Source: JAENVU01 sp963756815 (GTDB lineage Bacteria; Actinomycetota; Acidimicrobiia; IMCC26256; JAENVU01). Taken from it: DNA of 64,000 bases. Within the stretch, counting starts at the first letter, position 1. Each line of letters opens with the position of its first letter. Positions 8,985 through 18,099 of this stretch are shown here, piece by piece. The position numbers and the translations under genes were made by a program. The notes under the pieces were generated by a model. That model saw only the letters and a program-made list of their open reading frames with translations, was not told where the DNA came from and did not search any database. Location of the stretch: contig CAVWPR010000061.1 in the NCBI GenBank assembly GCA_963756815.1, forward strand, positions 288,396 to 352,395, read 5' to 3'.

Positions 8985-9959
8985 GTGCCCGACGCCGAGT
9001 TCTCGTCCTATTACGGCATGCCCGTGCTCAATGCTCCGGCCTGGAAGGAGCGCGAGATCGGGGGCTACCTCTTCCTCGGTGGCCTCGCCGGCGCGTCGTC
9101 ACTGCTCGCGGCCGGTTCCCAGCTCACCGGCCGCGAGCAGCTCGCCACCCGCGTGAAGATCGTCGCGACCGGGGCCATCGCGCTCGGTGCGGTCGCGCTC
9201 GTGAAGGACCTGGGGAAGCCGTCGCGGTTCGCGAACATGCTGCGCGTCGTCAAGCCCACCTCGCCGATGAGCGTCGGCGCCTGGTTGCTCGCGGGGTACG
9301 GCCCTGCGACCGCCGTCGCCGCCGCGAGCGCGGTGACGGGACGCGCGACGGGCATCGGATCGGTGGCGACGGCAGCCGCCACCGTGCTCGGCCCGGCGGT
9401 CTCCACCTACACGGCGGCGCTCGTCGCCGACACCGCGGTCCCCGCCTGGCACGCCGGGCACCGTGAGCTGCCCTTCGTGTTCGCAGGCTCGAGCGCCACC
9501 GCCGCCGGCGGCATGGGCTTGGTGTGCGGGCCCGCCGACCAGGTCGGCCCCGCCCGACGACTCGCGCTCGCCGGCGCCGCCGTCGAAGCCGTCGCGGCCC
9601 AGATGCTCGAGCGGCGCGGCGGCGTCCCGGCCGAGCCGTACCGGCAGGGCCGGGCCGGCCGGTTGATGCAGGCCGGACGCGTGCTCACGGTGGGGGGTCT
9701 GGCGATCGCATGGCTCGGACGACGCCACCGGGCCGCCGGCGTCGTCGGCGGGGGGATGCTCACCCTCGCCTCGGCCGCCACCCGGGCGGGCATCTTCGCC
9801 GCCGGTCCGCAATCGGTGGCCGACCCGAGGTACGTCGTGGAGCCCCAACGCGCGCGCCGGGGCGCGCCCTCCGGGACCCGGACGCCGGGCACAGGCCCGA
9901 CTTGTGAGGACGATGTCTCGGCCGGAGTCCCGACCGACGGAGGGCCTGCGACGTCCTGA
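8985..9959 (+). CDS. NrfD/PsrC-like membrane anchor of formate dehydrogenase
   Basis: This hydrophobic protein of 324 residues has about eight helices and the start region AEFSSYYGMPVLNAP followed by GGYLFLGGLAGASS, typical of NrfD-family quinone-reducing subunits that replace the heme b subunit in actinobacterial formate dehydrogenases. It would deliver electrons to the menaquinone pool. The GTG at 8985 is a conservative start. A GTG at 8863 overlaps the beta-subunit stop by 4 bp and probably is the true start, with another indel in the GCGCGCCCGGGCGCGAC tract near 8905 separating it from this frame. Confidence 0.8.
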   Translation: MPDAEFSSYYGMPVLNAPAWKEREIGGYLFLGGLAGASSLLAAGSQLTGREQLATRVKIVATGAIALGAVALVKDLGKPSRFANMLRVVKPTSPMSVGAWLLAGYGPATAVAAASAVTGRATGIGSVATAAATVLGPAVSTYTAALVADTAVPAWHAGHRELPFVFAGSSATAAGGMGLVCGPADQVGPARRLALAGAAVEAVAAQMLERRGGVPAEPYRQGRAGRLMQAGRVLTVGGLAIAWLGRRHRAAGVVGGGMLTLASAATRAGIFAAGPQSVADPRYVVEPQRARRGAPSGTRTPGTGPTCEDDVSAGVPTDGGPATS

Positions 9960-9995
9960 GCGTCCGCCGCCCGACGACGGGGTACCGCTCCGCTC

Positions 9996-10652
9996 GTGGA
10001 GACCCTGCTCCGGGACCTCGGCGGCGCGCTCGTGCCGTGGGGCTACGTCATCCTGGCGGCCGCCACCGCACTCGAGGCGGCGGCGTTCCTCGGGCTCTTC
10101 GTGCCCGGGGAGACCGTGCTCATCGTCGCGGGCGTGCTCGCGTCCCGAGGGCGACTGAACCTGCCGCTCGTCATCGCGCTGGCCGCACTCGGCGCGGTGA
10201 TCGGCGATTCGATCGGCTACGAGATCGGTCGCCACGGTGGCGACCGGATCAAGCGCAGCCGGCTCGGCCGGGCCGTCGGCGAGGAGCGGTGGCAGCGGGC
10301 ACGGGACTTCGTCCACCGTCACGGCGCGCTGTCGGTGCTGCTCGGGCGCTGGATCGGCGTGCTGCGCGCGCTGGTGCCCGCGGTGGTCGGCGACGCCCGC
10401 ATGCCCTACCCACGGTTCCTCCTGTGGAACGCCGTCGGCGCAGTGGTGTGGGCGCCGGCGGTGGTGATGGCCGGCTACCTCGCCGGGTCCTCGGCCCTGA
10501 GGATCGAGCACGCGCTCGGCCGCTGGACGTACGTGGTGCTCGGACTCGCGGCCGCGGTCGGGATCGTCGTCTGGCTCGTGCGGCGTCATCGATCCCACGC
10601 AGAAGGAGGATCGTCGGCGTCGAACTCGGCGAGACGAGATCAGCACGTCTGA
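9996..10652 (+). CDS. DedA family membrane protein
   Basis: This 218-residue protein has the DedA/SNARE-associated (PF09335) pattern: an N-terminal ETVLIVAGVLASRG stretch, GDSIGYEIGRHGGD, and the central GRWIGVLRALVPAVVGDARM motif, in which the conserved Arg and Pro residues of the re-entrant loop are visible. Family members act as undecaprenyl-phosphate or phospholipid translocases. The C terminus is a short basic tail. GTG 9996 was chosen because the first hydrophobic segment begins within 20 residues. It lies between the formate dehydrogenase operon and the ThDP-enzyme operon without clear coupling to either. Confidence 0.83.
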   Translation: METLLRDLGGALVPWGYVILAAATALEAAAFLGLFVPGETVLIVAGVLASRGRLNLPLVIALAALGAVIGDSIGYEIGRHGGDRIKRSRLGRAVGEERWQRARDFVHRHGALSVLLGRWIGVLRALVPAVVGDARMPYPRFLLWNAVGAVVWAPAVVMAGYLAGSSALRIEHALGRWTYVVLGLAAAVGIVVWLVRRHRSHAEGGSSASNSARRDQHV

Positions 10653-10750
10653 ACTCGGTGCCGCCGGGGTACGGGGCGAGGAGGACCGCGGATCGACCGA
10701 AAACGCGCCGCGGCAGCCACATTCGACGTCTCGAGGTTCGGGAGATCGCC

Positions 10751-12565
10751 ATGTACACCGTCAGCGACTTCGTGATCGACCGGCTGATCGCCTGGGATCT
10801 CCACCGCTTCTACGGCTATCCCGGCGACGGGATCGGCGGGTTCGACGGTGCCCTCGGCCGCGCCGAGGCCGACGGCAAGGACTTCCGCTACCTCCGGCCG
10901 ACGCACGAGGAGATGGCGTCGTTGATGGCGTGCGCGCACGCGAAGTTCACCGGCGGTGTCGGCGTCTGCATCGCGACCTCGGGACCGGGTGCGGTGCACC
11001 TCATGAACGGGCTCTACGACGCCCGGTGCGACAACCAACCGGTCGTGGCGATCGTGGGCCAGCAGGCGCGCACCGCGATGGGGAGCGACTTCCAGCAGGA
11101 GCTCAACATGGAGCGGCTGTTCGGAGACGTCGCGGAGTACGTGAAGGCGGTGACGACGCCTTCGCAGGCGCAGCTCGTCGTCGACCGGGCCGTGCGCATC
11201 GCCGAGGCGTACCGGGCACCGACCGTGGTCATCCTCCCCACCGACGTGCAGAACCTCGAGATGCAGGAGCCGGGCATGGACCACGGCGTGTCCCGCACCG
11301 GCATCGGGCACGCGTCGACGCGCATCGCGCCACCGGAGGACGAGCTGCGGCGCGCCGCCGAGGTCCTGAACGCCGGTTCCAAAGTGGCGATGCTCGTCGG
11401 TCAGGGTGCGCTCGGCGCCACCGACGAGGTCCTCGCCGTCGCCGATCGCCTCGGAGCCGGGGTCATCACCGCGCTGCTGGGCAAGGGCGCGGTGCCGGGC
11501 GACGTGCCGTACCACACGCAGCAGCTGGGGCTGCTCGGCTCGAAGCCGAGCTACGACATGATCCAGGACTGCGACACGTTGCTGATGGTCGGCTCCAACT
11601 TCCCGTACGGCGAGTTCATGCCGCAGACCGGCCAGGCCCGCGGGGTGCAGATCGACCTGAAGCCCCGACACCTGAGCCTGCGGTATCCGATGGAGGTGAA
11701 CCTCTGGGGCGACGCGAAGACGACGCTCGCTGCGCTGCTGCCCCACCTCCACCAGACCACCGATCTCGGATGGCAGGAGGGCATCACGGCCGCGATGCGC
11801 GACTGGGACGACAAGGTCGCGCGGGCCGCGACGACGAAGGCGGATCCGGTCAATCCCCGGCTCGTGTTCCACGCCCTCAACGAGCGGCTGCCGGCGGACG
11901 CGATCGTCACGGCCGACGCCGGAACCACGGCCGACTGGTACGGGCACCACATCAAGCTCGGGCGGAACATGATGGGCAACCTGTCCGGTCGCCTCGCCAC
12001 GATGCTCGCGGCCATGCCGTACGCGATCGCGGCCAAGTTCGCGTTCCCCGAGCGGCCGGTCGTCTGCACGATCGGCGACGGCGCCTTCCAGATGCTCGGG
12101 ATGAACGGCCTGCTGACCGTCAAGCGGCACTGGGAGGAGTGGGCGAACCCCACCTTCGTCGTGTTGGTGCTCCACAACGACGACCTCAACCAGGTGTCCT
12201 GGGAGATGCGCGAGATCGGTGATCCCCGGTACGACACGAGCCAGCTGGTCGAGGACATGGACTACGCCGGCTACGCCCGCCTGCTGGGCTTCACCGGCAT
12301 CCGCGTCGACGATCCGGACGACGTCGCCGGCGCGTGGGACGCCGCGTTCGCCGCCGACCGACCGGTGCTGCTCGACGTCCTCACCGACAAGAACGTGCCG
12401 CCGCTGCCGGCGCACGTGACGTTCGAACAGGCGAAGGGATTCGTCCGATCGATCGTGCACGGGGACCCCGATGCCGGCCGGATGGTCGAGAACGGTGCCC
12501 GCGCGGTGGCATCGCAGATGTTCGCCCTCGCGGGTCACCCCGACGGCTCCGATGAAGGTCGATAG
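10751..12565 (+). CDS. Thiamine-diphosphate-dependent enzyme of the pyruvate oxidase/acetolactate synthase family
   Basis: The 604-residue protein has the three-domain ThDP fold: an N-terminal PYR domain with the catalytic Glu in RPTHEEMASLMA (about residue 50), a central domain, and a C-terminal PP domain whose ThDP/Mg motif starts GDGAFQMLG near residue 442 and continues to HNDDLNQ. Such enzymes decarboxylate 2-oxo acids; PoxB-like members pass electrons to quinone. No substrate can be assigned. ATG 10751 follows GGGAG. Its 3' end overlaps the next gene by 14 bp, placing it in an operon with an enolase-superfamily enzyme and an FAD/Fe-S dehydrogenase. Confidence 0.82.
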   Translation: MYTVSDFVIDRLIAWDLHRFYGYPGDGIGGFDGALGRAEADGKDFRYLRPTHEEMASLMACAHAKFTGGVGVCIATSGPGAVHLMNGLYDARCDNQPVVAIVGQQARTAMGSDFQQELNMERLFGDVAEYVKAVTTPSQAQLVVDRAVRIAEAYRAPTVVILPTDVQNLEMQEPGMDHGVSRTGIGHASTRIAPPEDELRRAAEVLNAGSKVAMLVGQGALGATDEVLAVADRLGAGVITALLGKGAVPGDVPYHTQQLGLLGSKPSYDMIQDCDTLLMVGSNFPYGEFMPQTGQARGVQIDLKPRHLSLRYPMEVNLWGDAKTTLAALLPHLHQTTDLGWQEGITAAMRDWDDKVARAATTKADPVNPRLVFHALNERLPADAIVTADAGTTADWYGHHIKLGRNMMGNLSGRLATMLAAMPYAIAAKFAFPERPVVCTIGDGAFQMLGMNGLLTVKRHWEEWANPTFVVLVLHNDDLNQVSWEMREIGDPRYDTSQLVEDMDYAGYARLLGFTGIRVDDPDDVAGAWDAAFAADRPVLLDVLTDKNVPPLPAHVTFEQAKGFVRSIVHGDPDAGRMVENGARAVASQMFALAGHPDGSDEGR

Positions 12566-13706
12566 TCCGGTCCGTCCGGCGTCGGACACCGCCGGCCGTG
12601 CCGTGCACGCGTACGGCGGCGAACCGCCCGTCGAGCGCGTCGACGTGACCGCCTACACGGTCCCGACACCGACACCGGAGTCCGACGGCACCCTGGAATG
12701 GGACGCGACCTCCGTCGTCGTCGTCGAGGCGCAGGCCGGTACGACCACGGGGATCGGGTACGCGTACGCGCCGGTCGCCGCGGCATCGGTCGTGCGCGAC
12801 ACGCTCGCCGACGTGGTCATCGGACGCGATGCGCTCGCGCCGCGCGTCGCGTGGAGCGCGATGGTGCACGCCATCCGGAACCAGGGACGTCCGGGCGTCG
12901 TCGGCGGCGCGATCTCCGCGGTCGACGTCGCGCTCTGGGACCTGCGCGCCAAGCTGCTGGGGCTCAGCCTGGCCGATGCGGTCGGTCGCGCCCACGACGC
13001 CCGCCCGGTCTACGGCAGCGGCGGCTTCACCAGCGCATCCGACGCGGAGCTCGCCGAGCAGCTCGCGGGATGGGCGGCCCAGGGCATCGGTGCGGTGAAG
13101 ATGAAGGTGGGCCGGGAGCCGGATCGCGACGTGCACCGCGTCGAGATCGCACGGGCCGCGATCGGCGACGACGTCGCGCTGTTCGTGGACGCGAACGGTG
13201 CGTACACGCGCAAGCAGGCCCTCGCGATGGCCCAGGCGTTCGCCGCATCCGGCGTACGTTGGTTCGAGGAGCCGGTCAGCTCCGACGATCTCGACGGCCT
13301 GCGCCTGGTGCGCGACAACGCGCCACCCGGCATGGACGTCACTGCGGGCGAGTACGGCTACGACCTCGGCTACTTCCGCCGGATGCTGACCGCCGGCGCG
13401 GTCGACTGCCTGCAGGCCGACGTCACCCGCTGCGGCGGCGTCACCGCGTTCCTCCGGGTCGGTGCGCTCGCGGACGCGCACGGCCTGGACCTCTCGTCGC
13501 ACACCGCACCCCAGGTGAGTGCGCACGCCGGCGCGTGTGTGTGGCACCTGCGTCACCTCGAGTACTTCGCCGATCACGTCCGGGTCGAGTCGCTGCTCTT
13601 CGACGGCGCCCTGACCCCGGTGGCCGGCGCCCTGTCCCCCGACCCGGATCGGCCGGGGCTCGGCATCGAGCTCAAGCGGGCCGATGCGGAACGGTTCCGG
13701 CGATGA
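12552..13706 (+). CDS. Enolase-superfamily (mandelate racemase/muconate-lactonizing-type) enzyme
   Basis: This 384-residue protein abstracts the alpha-proton of a carboxylate substrate using a Mg-bound (beta/alpha)7-beta barrel. The KxK catalytic pair lies at K183/K185 in KMKVG. The metal ligands are D213 (DANGAY), E239 or E240 (FEEP) and E267 (GEYGYD). A late His occurs in SSHTAPQ. This pattern resembles sugar-acid dehydratases and dipeptide epimerases, and the substrate is unknown. ATG 12552 was chosen over 12471 because the upstream residues only shadow the ThDP enzyme. Its stop overlaps the next ATG (ATGA). Confidence 0.82.
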   Translation: MKVDSPVRPASDTAGRAVHAYGGEPPVERVDVTAYTVPTPTPESDGTLEWDATSVVVVEAQAGTTTGIGYAYAPVAAASVVRDTLADVVIGRDALAPRVAWSAMVHAIRNQGRPGVVGGAISAVDVALWDLRAKLLGLSLADAVGRAHDARPVYGSGGFTSASDAELAEQLAGWAAQGIGAVKMKVGREPDRDVHRVEIARAAIGDDVALFVDANGAYTRKQALAMAQAFAASGVRWFEEPVSSDDLDGLRLVRDNAPPGMDVTAGEYGYDLGYFRRMLTAGAVDCLQADVTRCGGVTAFLRVGALADAHGLDLSSHTAPQVSAHAGACVWHLRHLEYFADHVRVESLLFDGALTPVAGALSPDPDRPGLGIELKRADAERFRR

Positions 13707-16700
13707 GCGCGGCGCCGGACCCGCCCCGTCGCTTCGGGGGCATGGACACGGTCACCCCGGTCGAGATCTCGCGCACGGCCGACGACACCACGCGCGCCCT
13801 CGCCGCGGACCTGCGCGACGCCCTCGGCGGCGAGGTGCGCTTCGACGCCGGTAGCCGGGCGGCGTACTCCACCGATGCGTCGAACTACCGCCAGGTGCCG
13901 ATCGGCGTCGTCGTGCCCCGGTCGATCGACGACGTCATCGCCACCGTCGCGGCGTGTCACCGGCACGGGGTCCCGATCACGAGCCGCGGCGGCGGGACCA
14001 GCCTCGCCGGACAGTGCACGAACGTCGCGGTGATCATCGACTTCTCCAAGTACCTGTCCGCGGTCTGCTCGATCGACCCGGAGGCGCAGGAAGCCGTCGT
14101 CGAACCCGGCTGCAACCTCGACGCACTCCGGCGGGCCGCGTCCGAGCACGGACTCACGTACGGCCCCGACCCCGCGACCCACGACCGCAACACGTTGGGC
14201 GGGATGATCGGGAACAACTCGTGCGGTGTGCACTCGGTGATGGCCGAGTTCTACGGGCCGGGCCCACTGACCGCGGACCAGATCGTCGACCTCGACGTCC
14301 TCACCCACGACGGCCACCGGATGACGGTGGGGGCCACGTCGCCGTCCGATCTGGAACAGATCGTCGCGGCCGGCGACCGGCGCGCCGAGGTCTACCGCGC
14401 GCTGCGCGACCTGCGCGACCGCCACGACCACGCGATCCGCACCGGATACCCGCAGATTCCGCGACGCGTGTCCGGGTTCAACCTCGACCGCCTCCTGCCC
14501 GAGCACGGCTTCCAGGTCGCCCAGGCGCTCGTCGGCACCGAGGGCACGTGCGTCGTCGTGCTCCACGCCCGCGTGAAGCTCATGGCGGCTCGTCCGAAGC
14601 GCACCCTCGTCGCGCTCGGGTACCCGGACGCCTACTCCGCCGGTGACCACGTGCCGATGGTGCGCGATCACCGCCCCGTCGGCCTCGAGGGCATCGACGC
14701 GCGCCTCGTGCAGTACATGCGCACCAAGGGCCTCCACCCGCAGGACGTCGACCTGCTGCCCGAGGGCAAGGGCTTCCTGCTCGTCGAGTTCGGGAACGAC
14801 ACCAAGGAGGAGAGCGACGCGCAGGCCAAGGCCCTCGTCGACGCGGTCAACGCCAGCGACGACCCGCCCACCAGCAAGATCTTCACCGACCGGTGGGAGG
14901 AACGGAAGCTCTGGCAGGTGCGCGAAGCGGGCCTCGGAGCCACCGCGCACGTGCCCGGCCTGCCGACGACCCACCCCGGTTGGGAGGACGCAGCCGTGCC
15001 GCCGGACCGGGTGGGCGACTACCTGCGCGACTTCCGCGACCTGCTCCACGAGTTCGGCTACGAGGCCGCGCTCTACGGCCACTTCGGCCAGGGCTGCATC
15101 CACTGCCGGATCGACTTCACGCTCGACACCGTGCACGGCGTGACGCAGTGGCGCGAGTTCCTGGACCGCGCCGCGGACCTGGTGGTGTCCTACGGCGGCT
15201 CGCTGTCGGGCGAGCACGGCGACGGTCAGGCGCGTGCGGCACTGCTCGCGAAGATGTACGGCGAGGAGCTCGTCGGGGCGTTCGCCGAGTTCAAGGACGT
15301 GTGGGATCCCGACGGGCTGATGAACCCCGGCAAGGTCGTGCGGCCGAACCGGCCCGACGATGACCTGCGCCAGGGCCCCGACACCGCACCGCGCCACGTA
15401 CGCACCCACTTCGCGTTCGCCGACGACGACTACGACTTCGCCAACGCGACCGCGCGATGCGTCGGCGTGGGGAAGTGCCGGGACGTGGAGTCCGGGACCA
15501 TGTGCCCGAGCTACATGGCCACGCGCGAGGAGGAGGAATCGACTCGCGGCCGGGCGCGCATGCTCTTCGAAGTGCTCCGCAGCGACGAGCTCGACGGCTG
15601 GCGCGACGACGCCGTCGCCGACGCCCTCGACCTGTGTCTGGCGTGCAAGGGCTGCAAGACCGATTGCCCGGTGAACGTCGACATGGCCACCTACAAGGCC
15701 GAGTTCCTGTCGCACCACTACGCGCGGCGGCTCAGGCCCCGCGTCGCCTACTCGATGGGCCTCATCTACTGGTGGTCCCGCGCCGCGAGCCACGCGCCGC
15801 GTCTCGTGAATCTCGCGACCCGCGCGCCGGGAGTCGGGCGGCTCGCGAAGGTCGCCGCCGGGGTCGCGCCCGAGCGCACGGTCCCCCGCTTCGCCACGCG
15901 TACGTTCACCCACTGGTTCCGCGCTCGGCGTCCCGCCGTGGGGTCGCGCACCGCCGACACGGTCCATGATCCTGATCGGGTCATCGGCCACGGGCACGTC
16001 CCGAGGTTCGTGACCGAGCGATACTCGACCGCGTCGATGCAGCGGAACTCCGGCGAGAACCGACTGCATCCCCACGGATCGACCGCGCCGTTCGTCACCG
16101 ATCGTGTGCTGCTGTGGCCGGACACCTTCAACAACTACCTCGAGTCGAACGTGCTCCAGGCCGCGGTCGAGGTCCTCGAGCACGCCGGCTACGCGGTGGA
16201 GATCCCGCCCCGTCCACTCTGCTGCGGCCGGCCGCTCTACGACTTCGGCATGCTCGACACCGCCGAGCGGCTGTGGCGTCAGACGCTGCGGACGCTCCGG
16301 CCGTGGATCCGCGCCGGTGTCCCGATCGTCGGCGTCGAGCCGAGCTGCGTCGCGGCGTTCCGCGACGAGCTCACGAACCTCTTCCCCCACGACGACGACG
16401 CCCGACGCCTCGCGGCCCAGACCCTCCTGCTGTCCGAGTTCCTCGAGCGCCAGAACTACCAACCGCCCCCGCTGACGGATGTGGCCATCGTGCACGGGCA
16501 CTGCCACCACAAGGCCGTGCTGGGTATGGACGCGGAGGTCGCGCTCCTGCAGCGGCTGGGCGTGGAGCACGAGGTCCTCGATTCCGGATGCTGCGGCATG
16601 GCGGGGTCGTTCGGGTTCGCCGCCGACCACTACGAGATCTCCCAGCGGGTGGGCGAGCGCGTCCTGCTCCCGGCGGTGCGCGCGGCCGATTCCGCGCACC

Positions 16701-16816
16701 GGATCGTGACCGACGGCTTCAGCTGTCGTGAGCAGATCGAGCAGAGCACGGATCGCACCCCCGTCCACATCGCCGAGCTCCTGCAGCAGGCGGTCCACGC
16801 GAGCAAGACGCCGTGA
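13703..16816 (+). CDS. FAD-linked oxidase fused to Fe-S/CCG domains (D-lactate or 2-hydroxyacid dehydrogenase type)
   Basis: At 1,037 residues this is a GlcD-GlpC/YdiJ-type fusion. The FAD_binding_4 domain has GGGTSLAGQ near residue 93 and GNNSCGVHS. A FAD-oxidase C domain carries GEHGDGQAR. Two Fe4S4 motifs follow, including CLACKGCKTDCP from about residue 645. Two CCG modules (CCGRPLYDFG and CCGMAGSFGF) bind a further cluster. Such proteins oxidise D-2-hydroxy acids and send electrons to quinone. ATG 13703 overlaps the enolase-family stop, and the TGA overlaps the next GTG, so the operon is tightly coupled. Confidence 0.85.
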   Translation: MSAAPDPPRRFGGMDTVTPVEISRTADDTTRALAADLRDALGGEVRFDAGSRAAYSTDASNYRQVPIGVVVPRSIDDVIATVAACHRHGVPITSRGGGTSLAGQCTNVAVIIDFSKYLSAVCSIDPEAQEAVVEPGCNLDALRRAASEHGLTYGPDPATHDRNTLGGMIGNNSCGVHSVMAEFYGPGPLTADQIVDLDVLTHDGHRMTVGATSPSDLEQIVAAGDRRAEVYRALRDLRDRHDHAIRTGYPQIPRRVSGFNLDRLLPEHGFQVAQALVGTEGTCVVVLHARVKLMAARPKRTLVALGYPDAYSAGDHVPMVRDHRPVGLEGIDARLVQYMRTKGLHPQDVDLLPEGKGFLLVEFGNDTKEESDAQAKALVDAVNASDDPPTSKIFTDRWEERKLWQVREAGLGATAHVPGLPTTHPGWEDAAVPPDRVGDYLRDFRDLLHEFGYEAALYGHFGQGCIHCRIDFTLDTVHGVTQWREFLDRAADLVVSYGGSLSGEHGDGQARAALLAKMYGEELVGAFAEFKDVWDPDGLMNPGKVVRPNRPDDDLRQGPDTAPRHVRTHFAFADDDYDFANATARCVGVGKCRDVESGTMCPSYMATREEEESTRGRARMLFEVLRSDELDGWRDDAVADALDLCLACKGCKTDCPVNVDMATYKAEFLSHHYARRLRPRVAYSMGLIYWWSRAASHAPRLVNLATRAPGVGRLAKVAAGVAPERTVPRFATRTFTHWFRARRPAVGSRTADTVHDPDRVIGHGHVPRFVTERYSTASMQRNSGENRLHPHGSTAPFVTDRVLLWPDTFNNYLESNVLQAAVEVLEHAGYAVEIPPRPLCCGRPLYDFGMLDTAERLWRQTLRTLRPWIRAGVPIVGVEPSCVAAFRDELTNLFPHDDDARRLAAQTLLLSEFLERQNYQPPPLTDVAIVHGHCHHKAVLGMDAEVALLQRLGVEHEVLDSGCCGMAGSFGFAADHYEISQRVGERVLLPAVRAADSAHRIVTDGFSCREQIEQSTDRTPVHIAELLQQAVHASKTP

Positions 16817-17325
16817 GCCGCTGGCTCCTCGGCTCGTGGCACTCCATCGTCTACGTCGCCGCGAGCGCCGTCCTCATCTACGTGTCGACCGTCCTGGCGG
16901 TCCGCTATCTCGGCCAGCGCCGGACGCTGACCGAGATGACCGTGTTCGACTTCACCGTCGCGGTCGCGCTCGGTGCCACCGTGGCCCGGACGGCGACCAC
17001 CGCGCGCCCCACGTACGCGCAAGGGCTCGTCGTCGTCGTCACCCTCCTGCTCTCGCACAACCTGATCAGCGCCGTCCGCCTGCGGTTCCCGTCGATGCGA
17101 CGCGTGTTCGATCGCGACACCGTCGTCCTGGTCTCCGACGGTCGCGTGCACGAGGACGCACTCCACCGCGCGCACCTCACCGTCGACGACCTGGCCACGA
17201 CACTGCGTCAGCACGGTGTCGGTTCGCTCGCGGACGTCCGTTCGCTCGTGCTCGAGTCGCGAGGTGCCTTCTCGGTGTTGCGCTCGGGCGCCACCGGCGC
17301 CGAGCTGTGGCCGCGGACACGATGA
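16813..17325 (+). CDS. DUF421 (YetF-like) membrane protein
   Basis: This 170-residue protein has two or three N-terminal helices (SIVYVAASAVLIYVSTVLAV; FDFTVAVALGATVAR) and a C-terminal soluble domain with HEDALHRAHLTVDDLATTLRQHGV and the ending SRGAFSVLRSG, matching the DUF421/YetF layout. Function is unknown. GTG 16813 overlaps the preceding stop by 4 bp, so it closes the ThDP-enolase-dehydrogenase operon. A second, frame-broken DUF421 lies at 39284-39899. Confidence 0.83.
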   Translation: MSRWLLGSWHSIVYVAASAVLIYVSTVLAVRYLGQRRTLTEMTVFDFTVAVALGATVARTATTARPTYAQGLVVVVTLLLSHNLISAVRLRFPSMRRVFDRDTVVLVSDGRVHEDALHRAHLTVDDLATTLRQHGVGSLADVRSLVLESRGAFSVLRSGATGAELWPRTR

Positions 17326-17361
17326 GGTCCGGAGCGCACACGCCCATGCCGCCGCCGACGG

Positions 17362-18099
17362 CTACCGCAGGCTGTGCTCCCGGGCCTCGGACCCGTCGAT
17401 TGCCGGGGTCACCGCCGGGTCGTCGACGACCCGGCCGTCGCGCATCCTGACGATCCGGTCGGCGCGGTCGGCGACGTCGTCGTCGTGGGTGACCATCAGG
17501 ATCGTCACCCCCCGTTCCGCGCGGAGACGCTCGAAGAGCGCGAGCACCTGCTCCACCGCTTCCGAATCGAGGCTCCCCGTCGGCTCGTCCGCGAGGATCA
17601 CGCCGGGCTCGTTCGCCAGGGCACGGGCGATCGCGACCCGCTGACGCTCCCCGCCCGACAGCTCGGGAGGCCGGCGCCCGCCGAGACCGGGGATCCCGAC
17701 CGCAGCCATCAGCTCGTCGCTCCTGGCTCTGCGCTCTCGGCGCCGCCGTCCGGTCCCGAGCATCGCGATCTCGATGTTCCGCCGGGCGTCCAGGTGCGGC
17801 AGCAGGTTGTGCATCTGGAAGACGAGGCCCACGTCGTGGCGCCGGTACCGGTTCGCGTTCGACACCGCCGACACCTCGACCCCGCCGACACAGATCCGAC
17901 CGGCATCCGGGCGATCGAGCGCGGCGAGAAGGTGGAGCAGCGTCGACTTCCCACACCCGGAGGGGCCGGTGACGGCCACGAACGCACCGGCGTCGACCGC
18001 GAGATCCAGACCATCGAGCGCGCGCACGCGCCCGCGATCGAACGTCTTGGTGAGCCCGCTCACCTCGATGACGCCGGCGGCGTCCGGCCGGCTACTCAC
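17362..18099 (-). CDS. ABC transporter ATP-binding protein (LolD/MacB-type export)
   Basis: This 245-residue ATPase has Walker A GPSGCGKST, Q-loop FQMHNLLPHLD, signature LSGGERQRVAIARA, Walker B LADEPTGSLDSE and H-loop VTHDDDV. The VA(ER)GV and 'PTGSLD' wording is typical of the MacB/LolD/FtsE branch. GTG 18099 was chosen because it gives IEVSGLTKTF near the N terminus and overlaps the permease stop by 8 bp; the frame extends to 18192 but only as a shadow of the permease. It would energise the FtsX-like permease encoded just upstream on the same strand. Confidence 0.88.
   Translation of the reverse strand: MSSRPDAAGVIEVSGLTKTFDRGRVRALDGLDLAVDAGAFVAVTGPSGCGKSTLLHLLAALDRPDAGRICVGGVEVSAVSNANRYRRHDVGLVFQMHNLLPHLDARRNIEIAMLGTGRRRRERRARSDELMAAVGIPGLGGRRPPELSGGERQRVAIARALANEPGVILADEPTGSLDSEAVEQVLALFERLRAERGVTILMVTHDDDVADRADRIVRMRDGRVVDDPAVTPAIDGSEAREHSLR

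Noticed and set aside
3335..9959. Interpretation of the MFS and FDH region as a decaying pseudogene cluster
   Set aside because: Conservation is unbroken on both sides of each indel, key residues and the SECIS are intact, and several breaks lie in GC-repeat tracts prone to consensus error.
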